23,114 bases of DNA, taken from IMG/VR virus record IMGVR_UViG_3300006802_000607, positions 1 through 23,114 of that record. One strand, 5' to 3'. Below, piece by piece: positions 1 to 7,588 of this stretch. Source of the stretch: a virus. How positions within the stretch are numbered: position 1 is the first letter of the stretch; every line of letters starts with the position of its first letter. Both the position numbers and the translations under genes were made by a program. Under the pieces are notes generated by a model. That model did not search any database. It was not told where the DNA came from and saw nothing but the letters and a program-made list of their open reading frames with translations.

Positions 1-1
1 G

Positions 2-1252
2 CAGAATAAAGAGGCAAAACAAAATCAACTTAAGCAGTTCATACCAAAAATTATGACTGCTCTCACCATTGCTGGTGGAGTGTTATTGGCTATTCAGGTC
101 GGTATTCCTATTATTTTGGGAACACTTTCTGCTATTGTCACAACGTTACCTATTTTGATGGGAGCACTTTTGAATCCCGTAACTTGGGTTACTCTTTTGG
201 GTGTTGGTACTGGTATTCTTTTGTTTGAAGGTGGTGAAGCCGCTTTAGAAGGTCTTCGGCCAGGACAAAGGGCAAGGGCAAGAGTCAGAAAGACTGCTGT
301 ACAAGGATTAACTCCTCTAGATGAGTTAAGCACAGAGAGAGGTAGAATTTATAAAAAAGATAACCCTATGGAACAAGTCATAGGGTTGAGAGGAGTTCAG
401 AATTTTGTCAAACTGAACAACAGTTATATTTCAAAAGATGATTATAGACGTATTGAAAATGGTGAATTTGATTTTCTTGCTACGAAGTATGAAAAGAAAG
501 GACCAGAAAAATTTGTAATGGCTGGTCAAACTAGACTAAATGCTCAAACTCTGGCTAGTGGCTCTGACGATACTTCTAAAAATGCCCTTATAAGAGTTCA
601 GGCAAATAAACTAGGATCATTTTATGAAAATTATGTTAGAGATAGAGATGCTCTTGCTTCAGCAAAGACTAAAAGAGATTATGATGCTAATGAATATAAG
701 AAATATCTTGATAATCAAATGCGAGGTGGAAAAACTGCTGAGGAATTGCTTAAAAATGACCCATCTTTAAGAAGACTTAAAACGAATGCAGATGCATCTG
801 AAAGACAATATACGAATGTTTTAAACACATTTAATAGAACTCAAAATACAATGAAAGCTTTGTATGATAAGTTGCCAGAGCAATCAAGAAGATATCTTGA
901 AAATGACCTTGGAATAACGAGACAAAACATCTACGATCCAAAGATGTTGGAAACAGGTCAAGCAGATTATTCTTTTAATAGATTTGGAAGAGCTCTTATT
1001 AATACAGTTGCTAATTCGGAAATATTTACAACAATCGAAGGGCAAATCGATTCATTAAGAACAAATATATCTCAAATCGTTGATAGTGGTGTTGACATTA
1101 TTGCTAATATTCAGATTAAACCAGATTATCAAGAAGGAAGTGGGAATGATCCTGTAGATCTTGGTCCACCAGTAGGAATCAGTCCATTTAATATGGAAGA
1201 TCCATTCTTACAATACTCTAAGAAAATGTACAATGCTTGGGGAGTAATCTAA
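2..1252 (+). CDS. Virion-associated membrane-segment protein, possible tape-measure/tail-core component (5' partial)
   Basis: The reading frame is open to the left edge of the window. The first internal ATG is at 53, but at least 17 sense codons rich in Q and K precede it, so this is the C-terminal part of a longer protein. From the ATG at 53, residues about 5-60 form two or three long hydrophobic stretches that could span a membrane. They are followed by a polar, mostly helical region with likely coiled coil (about residues 185-275). There are no catalytic motifs. The gene ends one base before the next ATG and leads into the hub/spike genes. That position, with membrane segments followed by coiled coil, would suit a tape-measure or hub-associated protein delivered to the cell envelope. 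This role is inferred from context; I do not recognise the family. Confidence 0.7.
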   Translation, partial: QNKEAKQNQLKQFIPKIMTALTIAGGVLLAIQVGIPIILGTLSAIVTTLPILMGALLNPVTWVTLLGVGTGILLFEGGEAALEGLRPGQRARARVRKTAVQGLTPLDELSTERGRIYKKDNPMEQVIGLRGVQNFVKLNNSYISKDDYRRIENGEFDFLATKYEKKGPEKFVMAGQTRLNAQTLASGSDDTSKNALIRVQANKLGSFYENYVRDRDALASAKTKRDYDANEYKKYLDNQMRGGKTAEELLKNDPSLRRLKTNADASERQYTNVLNTFNRTQNTMKALYDKLPEQSRRYLENDLGITRQNIYDPKMLETGQADYSFNRFGRALINTVANSEIFTTIEGQIDSLRTNISQIVDSGVDIIANIQIKPDYQEGSGNDPVDLGPPVGISPFNMEDPFLQYSKKMYNAWGVI

Positions 1253-1253
1253 A

Positions 1254-2723
1254 ATGATGTTAATAGACTCCAAACATTTTACTAGCCTGAACAGTGGCAT
1301 TATTTCCATGCGAAAAAATGTCGGTGCTATTAGAAAAACATTATTAAAGAATAGGACGTTAAACTTTCGTCTACAAACAAAACAAAAACTCTATGATCAG
1401 CAATTAAAAGAAAGTGAGGAAAGACGACAGCAAGAATCGAAAAGAGAACAGTCAAGACGTGGTGGTGGAATAAATTTATCACTTGGAAACTTCTTGAACA
1501 AACCAGGTGATATATTCAAAGGTGGTGGGGGAATATCAGATGTTCTCCAAAGAGTAGTTTTGTTCTTTAGTTTTGCCTTAATTGGATGGATGCTCAAAGC
1601 ATTACCATCTATCATAAAATCTGTCCAGGCTTTTATTAAGTCGGCACAAACTTTCATACAGAGTTTGTCTGAATTTTGGGGTGCCATAACAGGATTCTTT
1701 ACGGTCTTGTGGAATGGTATCGAGGGTCTTTACAAGAAATTGGGTCTTGGTGGAACTGATGGTTTGGATGAAACATCAGAGAAAAAGACCCGTGATATGT
1801 TGGCAGATATTGCCACAGAGTTGGGTAAATTCCTGAAGAAGTTGCCTGGGTTAGTTTTGAATCTCGTCAAATCTCTTGTTGGGCAGCATAGAAAGGCAAG
1901 AAAAATTAGAGATGATGCTAAAGCTAAAGGTGAAGATATTTCTCTGGAAGAGGCAGCAAGACGAGCTAGAGAGAGTACAGATGATGTTTCTCCAACGAGT
2001 CCATTAGTTCCTTCAAGAAGAGTTAATCTTCAGTACCTTGGTAAAGGTAAAGCAATGTTTGGATCAACTGGTAATGTTTCAAACGCTCAGGGTTGGGTTC
2101 ACGGTCACTTCCAACTTACACCAGGTGGAAATATAAATGATCTTGTTTCTGATGTTTCTAATATGGTAGAAGCTTTGTTACAGCAGGGAGTTCCTGTTGA
2201 ATTGAGTGGTGGACAAGGATTTACTGGAGATATGAATAGGAAAAAGATAGAAGAAATGGTAAGACTAGGAATCAATCAACATACACACAGTAATTACAAA
2301 AGATCTGTTGATATTTTTGTGCCAAAAGGCACAAGGGTTCCATTTCCAGTAAGTGACCTTCAAGCACCAAAAGGAAATTTTGGTGGTTATGATAGAGGTG
2401 GAATTTCTGCTATGATTCCTGGGTCTGGTAAAACTTGGGTTGGTCACTTAGATCCAAGATCTGGAGCAGGAATCAATGATGGGTCAACATACGTGGCACC
2501 AGTAAATTTGGAATCTGGTGCACCAAGAACATATGAAGCAATTACTAGTTCTGGGGGTCCAAAAGTTGTTGAGATAAATGAAACGGTAGTGGTTAAACTC
2601 CCACCATCTATAAGTAAAGAAAGACAGCAGAGATACAATGCTGTCTTTAGTGGAGATCGCAAGATTGAAGTTATTTCTATTGATGGTGAGTCGGCATCTT
2701 CTAACCCACTCTTCGAGAATTAA
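1254..2723 (+). CDS. Tail-core structural protein with coiled coil, membrane segment and degenerate M23-like C-terminal domain
   Basis: 489 aa. Residues about 40-70 are a charged Q/E/R-rich coiled coil, 95-130 contain a strong hydrophobic segment, and 130-220 are amphipathic helices. The C-terminal third (about 260-450) resembles an M23 (lysostaphin-like) endopeptidase fold. It has a G-W-V-H-G-H stretch, a motif ending in SVDIFVPKGT where M23 enzymes have HxxxD-x-x-x-P-x-G-T, and later VGHLDP (His398) where M23 has its HxH. The canonical first-motif histidine is Lys, although His343 and His345 lie just upstream, so activity is doubtful. Two start codons (1254 and 1257) follow the previous stop by one base. 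The next gene has its SD sequence immediately after this stop. A role in peptidoglycan passage during injection is an inference; tape-measure function is the alternative. Confidence 0.75.
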   Translation: MMLIDSKHFTSLNSGIISMRKNVGAIRKTLLKNRTLNFRLQTKQKLYDQQLKESEERRQQESKREQSRRGGGINLSLGNFLNKPGDIFKGGGGISDVLQRVVLFFSFALIGWMLKALPSIIKSVQAFIKSAQTFIQSLSEFWGAITGFFTVLWNGIEGLYKKLGLGGTDGLDETSEKKTRDMLADIATELGKFLKKLPGLVLNLVKSLVGQHRKARKIRDDAKAKGEDISLEEAARRARESTDDVSPTSPLVPSRRVNLQYLGKGKAMFGSTGNVSNAQGWVHGHFQLTPGGNINDLVSDVSNMVEALLQQGVPVELSGGQGFTGDMNRKKIEEMVRLGINQHTHSNYKRSVDIFVPKGTRVPFPVSDLQAPKGNFGGYDRGGISAMIPGSGKTWVGHLDPRSGAGINDGSTYVAPVNLESGAPRTYEAITSSGGPKVVEINETVVVKLPPSISKERQQRYNAVFSGDRKIEVISIDGESASSNPLFEN

Positions 2724-2734
2724 GGAGAATATAA

Positions 2735-4072
2735 ATGGAAAATCCAGTTTTTAGTAATAAAATTACAAAGGTTGTAATTACACCAAGAAGATCAGCTAAC
2801 GGTGAGGAGGCTAGAGGGTTTGATCCTGTCAGGATTGATAATGTCGTTGGTGAGATTTTATATTACGAAACCCTTTTCTCCCCAACTACAACTGCTACCA
2901 TTATCATTGCCAATCCAAATGCCAAGCAGAAAATAACAGATGCGTTTCAGATTCAGGGTGGTGAGAAGATTGAATTTGAACTGATGGATTATGTCAGTAA
3001 GAATAATAAGGATACTGGATATGGAATAAAACAAACAATGTATGTGGACCAAGTGACCGCATATACCAGTAATCAATTTGTTGAGGTTTTCAAACTGAAT
3101 TGTAGTAGCACTTGGAATGATACACTAGATAATATTCAAGTCACAGGAACTTTATCTGGAACGGCAAGTAACATTGCAAATCAAATTTATAAGACCAACT
3201 TTAATAAAGACATTCCTTATAGAGATCAGTCTACAGAGCAAATCAGTGCTACCTTTGGACTGACGAAGAAAGATGAACCTTTCCCAGCAATTATTGAACT
3301 TGCTTCTAAAGCATCAACCAAAAATAATGCTGGGTTCTTCTTCTATCAGACAAAGTTTGGTCATCACTTTAAATCTCTTGATGGTCTGATACAAGAAGGT
3401 AAAGCTAAGAAAAATCAGCAAACTGGAGCTGCCTATGAATATACCTATACTGGTGTGAACCCAGGTGTAGAAAATCCAAATGTTTCGGCAGTAACAATCT
3501 TACATTTAGATCAGAGGTTTAATAACTGGACGTTCAAAAAAGCTGCTAGATATGATCAAGGCATCAAAGCATCTTTTGATCCTATCACTGGGCAACCTTT
3601 TTATCTGCCAATCGGTGGTGGTCAAGCACCAGAAAACTATTACAAGTATGAAGGACTTGACTTAAAAACTGTCTTTGAGAATCCAGAAGCTTTCCAAAAA
3701 GCTATTGAGGCATCTAACTTTAAATTCAGTGGAAAACCTGAAATGATTTTTAGGAACCCAGATGATTTCTGTATCCTATCTGAGAATCCATATAAAACAA
3801 AAGTTCCAGCAACAGCCCGTTATACCAATTTCTTTGCTAGAATGATAACGATGGTTGTGCCAGCAAATACCTCTCTCATTGCTGGTAGTGCCGTTAAATT
3901 GAATATCAAAAAAGTTAAAGAGGGGGTCAACTGCTCAACTGAAGATGAGATTGTTGACACTGATGCTGCTGGACTATATATTGTAGCAGCAGTTTGTCAT
4001 GCATTTGACCAACAGAAAGCATACTCTTCGGTATTCTTAGTCAGAGATTTACCTTTCAGGACGGAGAACTAA
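2735..4072 (+). CDS. Baseplate hub subunit, gp27-like
   Basis: 445 aa. A clear SD (AGGAG at 2723-2727) precedes the ATG. The protein is beta-rich with no membrane segment. It begins with N-terminal strands around an FDPVRIDNVVGEILYYE stretch and closes with a pattern of the type LYIVAAVCHAF...YSSVFLVRDL. That closing pattern resembles the final strand pair (G-x-Y-x-V-x-x-V-x-H) of hub proteins of the T4 gp27 / VgrG-hub class. T4 gp27 is 391 aa, forms a trimeric ring at the tail tip and carries the gp5 spike. The gp5-like OB-fold gene lies two genes downstream, which supports the call. The gene ends directly against the ATG of the next gene with no gap. Assignment rests on fold pattern and gene order, so other hub-class proteins remain possible. 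Confidence 0.7.
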   Translation: MENPVFSNKITKVVITPRRSANGEEARGFDPVRIDNVVGEILYYETLFSPTTTATIIIANPNAKQKITDAFQIQGGEKIEFELMDYVSKNNKDTGYGIKQTMYVDQVTAYTSNQFVEVFKLNCSSTWNDTLDNIQVTGTLSGTASNIANQIYKTNFNKDIPYRDQSTEQISATFGLTKKDEPFPAIIELASKASTKNNAGFFFYQTKFGHHFKSLDGLIQEGKAKKNQQTGAAYEYTYTGVNPGVENPNVSAVTILHLDQRFNNWTFKKAARYDQGIKASFDPITGQPFYLPIGGGQAPENYYKYEGLDLKTVFENPEAFQKAIEASNFKFSGKPEMIFRNPDDFCILSENPYKTKVPATARYTNFFARMITMVVPANTSLIAGSAVKLNIKKVKEGVNCSTEDEIVDTDAAGLYIVAAVCHAFDQQKAYSSVFLVRDLPFRTEN

Positions 4073-4285
4073 ATGGAAAACATTGATCAGCACATTCAGA
4101 AGGATGAAGATCTTCTGAGTGACCCAACTATTTCCCCTCAGTCTAGACGACACACTGAGGAAGAATTGGAAGCATTGAAGGCATATAAAGAACATCATCC
4201 AGAAGATGCTCATGATCCAACCCCATTAGAATTGTATTGTGACACACACCCAGAAGCACTGGAATGTAGAGTTTACGACGATTAA
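4073..4285 (+). CDS. 70-aa protein with CP12-like C-terminal GAPDH-binding tail
   Basis: The ATG directly follows the stop of the hub gene, with GGAG about 7 nt upstream, and the stop overlaps the next start (TAATG). The N-terminal 30 residues are acidic and unrecognised. Residues 29-37 (TEEELEALK) sit where CP12 has its AWDxVEEL helix. Residues 50-70 contain C56 and C65 with exactly eight residues between them and end in ECRVYDD. This matches the C-terminal module of cyanobacterial CP12, where a disulfide closes the loop and the acidic tail enters the GAPDH active site to shut down the Calvin cycle. The N-terminal Cys pair of full CP12 is absent. Free CP12 genes are known auxiliary metabolic genes of cyanophages, but this one lies between hub and spike genes. 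It may be an inhibitor, or a baseplate protein that re-uses the module. Confidence 0.75.
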   Translation: MENIDQHIQKDEDLLSDPTISPQSRRHTEEELEALKAYKEHHPEDAHDPTPLELYCDTHPEALECRVYDD

Positions 4286-4959
4286 TGGACTCAGTTGTCG
4301 GCTTCATTGTAGAACTTGATTCTAATCAAAACATCAAACAAACTGGATATGGTGTTAGATACCGTGTTCGTAGACTTGGTATAGATTCACCAGCTACACC
4401 AGCAAACAAACTGCCTTGGTTTGATGTCTTGCTTCCACCAACAGAAGGATCTGGTGATGGTTTGAAAGCCAGATCCGTCAACTATTCTGTTGGTGATATG
4501 GTTGTCGTTGAACACATGGATTCATCCAAACAACGTGGATGGATTAAAGGACATTTTGCCAGAACATCACTGATTCAATATAGTGGTGATGTAAAGACAG
4601 CAGATCAAACTACAGCATCTGGTGGTGATCAGGGTGGTGAAATTACTTTACCAACAAAAGTAAACAAGGGTAGGGGAAAACCAGGAGAATCAAAAACAGC
4701 AGATTCTGAAGAAGAGAAGAACGCAATAGAAGCAGTAAAGAAAGGAACTGGTGCCACTGATTCCACAAAGAAGGAAGATCCTAATGCTGATGTTCCCATT
4801 GCTCTAAAAGTTGGTCGTGAAGCTCCATTTGTTGTTATTGGTGATGATGGAAAAACTGAATTCCAAAGAAGTCTTGAAAGGGTTGGAGCAACGGAAGAGG
4901 AAGCAGCACTACAAGCAGCAGAAGTACGAAAGGAAACATTAGATCTATTACGTCAATAA
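4285..4959 (+). CDS. Baseplate spike protein with gp5-like N-terminal OB fold
   Basis: 224 aa, starting in a TAATG overlap with the CP12-like gene. Residues 1 to about 95 read as the OB-fold domain of T4 gp5 and related spike proteins: a V-V-G-F-I-V-E strand, a GYGVRYRVRRLGI strand, a P-W-F-D-V-L-L-P-P motif, a Gly-rich turn, then YSVGDMVVVE and GWIKGHF. In gp5 this domain docks onto the gp27 ring. The rest (about 100-224) is hydrophilic, rich in K, E, T and Gly, probably disordered with a terminal helix. There is no lysozyme domain and no beta-helix, unlike T4 gp5 (575 aa). The beta-helical needle seems to be supplied by the gene at 6481-6987. The neighbouring gp27-like hub fits. The family call is fairly secure from the OB motif and gene order. 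Confidence 0.75.
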   Translation: MDSVVGFIVELDSNQNIKQTGYGVRYRVRRLGIDSPATPANKLPWFDVLLPPTEGSGDGLKARSVNYSVGDMVVVEHMDSSKQRGWIKGHFARTSLIQYSGDVKTADQTTASGGDQGGEITLPTKVNKGRGKPGESKTADSEEEKNAIEAVKKGTGATDSTKKEDPNADVPIALKVGREAPFVVIGDDGKTEFQRSLERVGATEEEAALQAAEVRKETLDLLRQ

Positions 4960-4962
4960 ATA
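4954..4962 (+). promoter_or_regulatory. Late promoter motif CAATAAATA
   Basis: The nonamer CAATAAATA overlaps the stop codon of the OB-fold gene and ends 22 nt before the ATG at 4985. The same nonamer occurs before the genes starting at 17163 and (minus strand) 11853 at nearly the same distance. It resembles the T4 late promoter (TATAAATA), which has no -35 element. Confidence 0.6.
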
Positions 4963-4984
4963 ATGACAAGGAGGTAACCTTATA

Positions 4985-6481
4985 ATGGCAACTGCTGCGG
5001 CACTATCAATTTGTCCTACTGGGTCTTATATTCCTGGTAATGATCCTAGTAGAGATAGGGATGACAATGCTTCTAATGGGTATTGCGTACAGCTTGCTAA
5101 GTGTGAGACTGATCCTGTCAACAAAATTACTAACACTATCAGGAACTTTCTGAGAGACGTAAAGAAAGTTCTTGCTTTTGCTGGTAATCTGAGAAGTGAG
5201 ATATACGCAGCAGCAGGCATTTTGAAAGAGGTTGGAGGTCTATTAGTAGGATCTCTGATGAATGCCTTGACAGAGAAGTTAAAGAAGTTAATAGAAGAAG
5301 GAATTAAAGCACTTTTAGCATCAACTGGTGGATTAGCATTACCATCTATCATTGCACTTCAACCAGCAATGAAAGCCCTTATCGAGGGTATGGTATGTTT
5401 GATGAACAAAATTATTGATGGTCTGTTTGACACTGCTGTTGATCTTCTTTCTAACGTAGTAGGTCAAGTCCAAAACATGGCTGCCTGTGCTGCTGAGCAG
5501 TTCTGTGGTGCTTTTATAAACCCAATCATTGATAAGATTGCTGATGGTGTAGGTGCTCTTCTTGGACCATTAGAGAAGATTATTTCCCCTGCCTTTAAGA
5601 TTGTAGATTTTCTCCTCGGTGCTCTTGATGCTATTAGTGCTATCAAGGGTCTTTTCCAGTGTAATGAAAAGTCTAAGTGTCCTACTGTTAATGGATACTT
5701 TGTTGGTGGTGGATTCTGTCAAGGTGATGAGCAAGAAGAACCATCAAAGGTAGATAAAGTTTTATCCAAGTTAAGTATTGCCAGAGGTGCAGCAAATCTT
5801 GCCAATGATTTCCAAGGACAATATGGTAATTGGGATATCTTTGGTGATGGGACTACTCTAAATGATAGTGGAATTGTAAATGCCAATGGCAGTTGCTACA
5901 CTGGCAATCCTCTTGCTTGTGGTGCTCCTAAGGTATCAATCTTCGGTGGTGGAGGTGCTGGTGCTGCTGGTAAAGCTATTCTTGGCAACATCGTTCAGAA
6001 CACAGAAGGACTGACTGACGTTGTTGACAAAGTTGGTAGTGTTGTTGGTGTAGAACTTCTCAGTGGTGGATCTGGTTATCAAACAACACCATTTGTTACC
6101 ATTAGTGATAGTTGTGGTATGGGATATGGTGGTTTTGCCAAGGCAAATATTAATGCTAAAGGGGAAGTAGAATCTATTACGGTTGTTTCTAGTGGAACAA
6201 TGTATCCAGTTGGAGAAGAAGTTCCACTTGGTATTGTTGATGCTGTAATTGAAGATCCTGGTTCCAACTACTCACCTACTGATACGATTGATGGATTTGA
6301 TATTGTCGTTAAAGATGGTAAGATCATCTCTGCCAGGATCAATAAGGTTACACCTGTAGATGGTCTTCCAACATTAAAGGTAAATACTAATACTGGTAGT
6401 GGTGCTATAATTAGACCTATTATCAATTCTCTTCCTGTGGTTGAGAAGAAACTCCAACAAGTTATTGACTGTATCGAATAA
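4985..6481 (+). CDS. Cys-containing baseplate/tail structural protein with GGSGY module
   Basis: 498 aa. This start is supported by a strong SD (AGGAGGT at 4969-4975), the best in the window, and by the late-promoter motif upstream. The N-terminus (about 1-40) is polar with several Cys. Residues about 45-230 are long amphipathic and hydrophobic helices rich in Leu, Ile, Ala and Gly that could insert in a membrane or pack in a bundle. After a Cys pair (CNEKSKC) comes a Gly-rich stretch (about 315-330). The C-terminal part (about 345-490) has the module LLSGGSGYxxxPxVxIxD followed by strand repeats, and a similar GSGY pattern occurs in the 1737-aa fibre protein. The stop overlaps the next ATG. 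Position between the OB-fold and beta-helix spike genes points to a baseplate role. The molecular function is unknown. Confidence 0.7.
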   Translation: MATAAALSICPTGSYIPGNDPSRDRDDNASNGYCVQLAKCETDPVNKITNTIRNFLRDVKKVLAFAGNLRSEIYAAAGILKEVGGLLVGSLMNALTEKLKKLIEEGIKALLASTGGLALPSIIALQPAMKALIEGMVCLMNKIIDGLFDTAVDLLSNVVGQVQNMAACAAEQFCGAFINPIIDKIADGVGALLGPLEKIISPAFKIVDFLLGALDAISAIKGLFQCNEKSKCPTVNGYFVGGGFCQGDEQEEPSKVDKVLSKLSIARGAANLANDFQGQYGNWDIFGDGTTLNDSGIVNANGSCYTGNPLACGAPKVSIFGGGGAGAAGKAILGNIVQNTEGLTDVVDKVGSVVGVELLSGGSGYQTTPFVTISDSCGMGYGGFAKANINAKGEVESITVVSSGTMYPVGEEVPLGIVDAVIEDPGSNYSPTDTIDGFDIVVKDGKIISARINKVTPVDGLPTLKVNTNTGSGAIIRPIINSLPVVEKKLQQVIDCIE

Positions 6482-6987
6482 TGGCAGAAAAGGAAAAGGA
6501 TTACAGTAAAAGGGATTTTGATTGTAGGACAAAATCTTTTAAGATTGATGTAAACAATCCACAGGAAGGTCAGTGTGGACCTGAGATGTTTAAGATTATT
6601 GGTGAAACACCAGATGGTAAGATCTTCACCCAAAGTCTTGCCACTAATGGAATGTTGAGAATTACCAATGAAGGAACCACTGAAATTGTAGCTGGTTCTA
6701 AGAACGAACCAGATGGTGTGGACATTAGAATTTTCGCAGCCAAAGGTGGTATTGGTATTAATGCTGATAAGGGAGATCTTCGTATCTATGGTAAGAATAT
6801 CTTTTTCGAGACTCCTGGTACGTTTAATGTTCTAGCACAGAAGATCCAACTTGGTAACTCTATGACTAGATCTGTCAACGTTGAGGGTTTTGATACTCAA
6901 CTTAAGGCACAGACAGGAAACATCAAGGTAAAGGGTGCTCTTGGTCTGTTAGATTTCTTCAAATCCCTCCTGGGTCTTGACTTCTGA
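6481..6987 (+). CDS. Beta-helical spike/needle protein, gp5 C-terminal-like
   Basis: 168 aa, starting in a TAATG overlap. Residues about 45-145 are a run of short alternating strands (IFAAKGGIGINADKGDLRIY, then KNIFFE, FNVLAQKIQLG, QTGNIKVKG) separated by Gly/Asp turns. This is the look of the intertwined triple beta-helix in T4 gp5 C-terminal domains and VgrG needles. The N-terminal 40 residues contain two Cys and an NPQEGQ stretch. The last residues are hydrophobic (LLDFFKSLLGLDF). Together with the OB-fold gene at 4285-4959, it appears to make a spike in two polypeptides. It is the last gene of the baseplate run; its stop lies inside the promoter for the next cassette. The fold call is inferred from pattern only. 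Confidence 0.65.
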   Translation: MAEKEKDYSKRDFDCRTKSFKIDVNNPQEGQCGPEMFKIIGETPDGKIFTQSLATNGMLRITNEGTTEIVAGSKNEPDGVDIRIFAAKGGIGINADKGDLRIYGKNIFFETPGTFNVLAQKIQLGNSMTRSVNVEGFDTQLKAQTGNIKVKGALGLLDFFKSLLGLDF

Positions 6988-6992
6988 CCCAG
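6970..6992 (+). terminator. 7-bp hairpin at the end of the baseplate operon, enclosing the next -35 box
   Basis: CTGGGTC (6970-6976) and GACCCAG (6986-6992) pair perfectly around a 9-nt loop. The loop contains TTGACT, the -35 box of the next promoter. No U-tract follows, so intrinsic termination would be weak at best; the transcript could instead be protected or attenuated here. Confidence 0.4.
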
Positions 6993-7006
6993 ACCCTTGC
7001 TATAAT
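6977..7006 (+). promoter_or_regulatory. Sigma70-type (early) promoter
   Basis: TTGACT at 6977-6982, an 18-nt spacer and a perfect TATAAT at 7001-7006 make the clearest host-type promoter in the window. It sits across the last codons of the spike gene and would drive the small ORFs, tRNAs and pebS. Confidence 0.75.
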
Positions 7007-7029
7007 ATGTGGGTAACCGAGACAAGCAC

Positions 7030-7236
7030 ATGACCCAGGAAACTGAAGAGTATGTCGAAAGTGTTCTGGTGGATGTGTGCTCTCGGTCCTTCAAGTTGTT
7101 CAGCAACTTTGGTGATGAACAAAAAATGAGTTGTGAAACCCCAGATCAGTTCATGGAAGTTCTTTCTTTCGTCAAGTGGATGCTTGAAGATTATGAAGCA
7201 GACCTTTATTTCTTAGATCCAGTAACTGTAGAATGA
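7030..7236 (+). CDS. Small acidic conserved-type phage protein, function unknown
   Basis: 68 aa from the ATG at 7030. An in-frame GTG at 7009 is rejected as start because it lies only three bases after the -10 box and could not be in the mRNA with a leader. The protein is acidic and probably helical, with two Cys (18 and 35, counted from the ATG) and aromatic residues near the C-terminus (WMLEDYEADLYFLD). No domain is recognised. It is the first gene after the sigma70 promoter and its stop overlaps the next start as ATGA, so it is translationally coupled to that gene. Expression early in infection is inferred from the promoter. Confidence 0.65.
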   Translation: MTQETEEYVESVLVDVCSRSFKLFSNFGDEQKMSCETPDQFMEVLSFVKWMLEDYEADLYFLDPVTVE

Positions 7237-7388
7237 GACCAGAAACTAGGCAAGCAATGGAGATGTTGTTCTCTGCTAAATGGAACTTACCTAAAGCAGC
7301 ACAATATTGTGGACTAACGAACAAAGAAATGAAGATTACTTTCAATGAATACTGTCACTTCCACCCACCCACCTATCACCATCAGTAG
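7233..7388 (+). CDS. 51-aa protein with possible helix-turn-helix
   Basis: It starts within an ATGA overlap with the preceding stop. The pattern NLPKAAQYCGLTNKEMKITF looks like a helix-turn-helix of the Fis/bacteriophage type (N-L-x-K-A-A-x-x-x-G-L-T-x-x-x-x-x). The C-terminus is rich in His, Pro and Tyr. It overlaps the next ORF in another frame by 44 nt. The tight coupling to the previous gene and the coherent composition argue that it is real, although it is short. A DNA-binding role is only a suggestion. Confidence 0.6.
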   Translation: MRPETRQAMEMLFSAKWNLPKAAQYCGLTNKEMKITFNEYCHFHPPTYHHQ

Positions 7389-7521
7389 GGAAGAACTCGA
7401 AGAACACTTTGAGTTCATCGTTGATCTTTGTCATCGTGAAAACATCACATTCATGTTTGAACACAATAAGAAATGGATGTGTCTTGTTCCTTACGAGGAA
7501 TACTTAAGTTACGGGGTGTAG
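7345..7521 (+). CDS. 58-aa Phd/YefM antitoxin-like protein
   Basis: The ATG at 7345 opens a 58-aa frame that overlaps the previous ORF and ends 10 bases inside the tRNA-Pro gene. The order of features is that of the Phd/YefM fold: an ITISREELEEHFEFIVDL helix, a short turn, strands ITFMFEHNKKWMCLVP, then the YEEYL signature. Family proteins typically read I-S-x-x-x-L-x-x-x...I-T-x-x-G-K-x-V-A-V-L-V-P-x-E-E-Y. Phd proteins bind DNA and neutralise a partner toxin. No toxin gene is visible next to it; the C-terminal toxin-binding tail of usual 70-90-aa Phd proteins is missing. A solitary antitoxin or a DNA-binding regulator is plausible. Recognition is by pattern only. Confidence 0.6.
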   Translation: MNTVTSTHPPITISREELEEHFEFIVDLCHRENITFMFEHNKKWMCLVPYEEYLSYGV

Positions 7522-7585
7522 CGCAGTTTGGTAGCGCATCCGCTTTGGGAGCGGGAGGTCGCAGGTTCGAATCCTGTCACCCCGA
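7512..7585 (+). tRNA. trnP-UGG: tRNA-Pro(UGG)
   Basis: A complete cloverleaf can be drawn. The acceptor CGGGGTG pairs with CACCCCG, and the D arm is GCGC...GCGC. The anticodon arm has loop TTTGGGA with anticodon TGG at 7546-7548, and the T arm is CAGG-TTCGAAT-CCTG. The discriminator base is A at 7585. The 3' CCA is not encoded and must be added by the host. The anticodon reads CCA and CCG/CCT by wobble, matching the Pro-rich late proteins. The first 10 bases overlap the end of the Phd-like ORF. Confidence 0.95.
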
Positions 7586-7588
7586 TAT

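Noticed and set aside
7009-7029. GTG start for the first early ORF
   Set aside because: It lies three bases after the -10 box, upstream of the expected transcript start.
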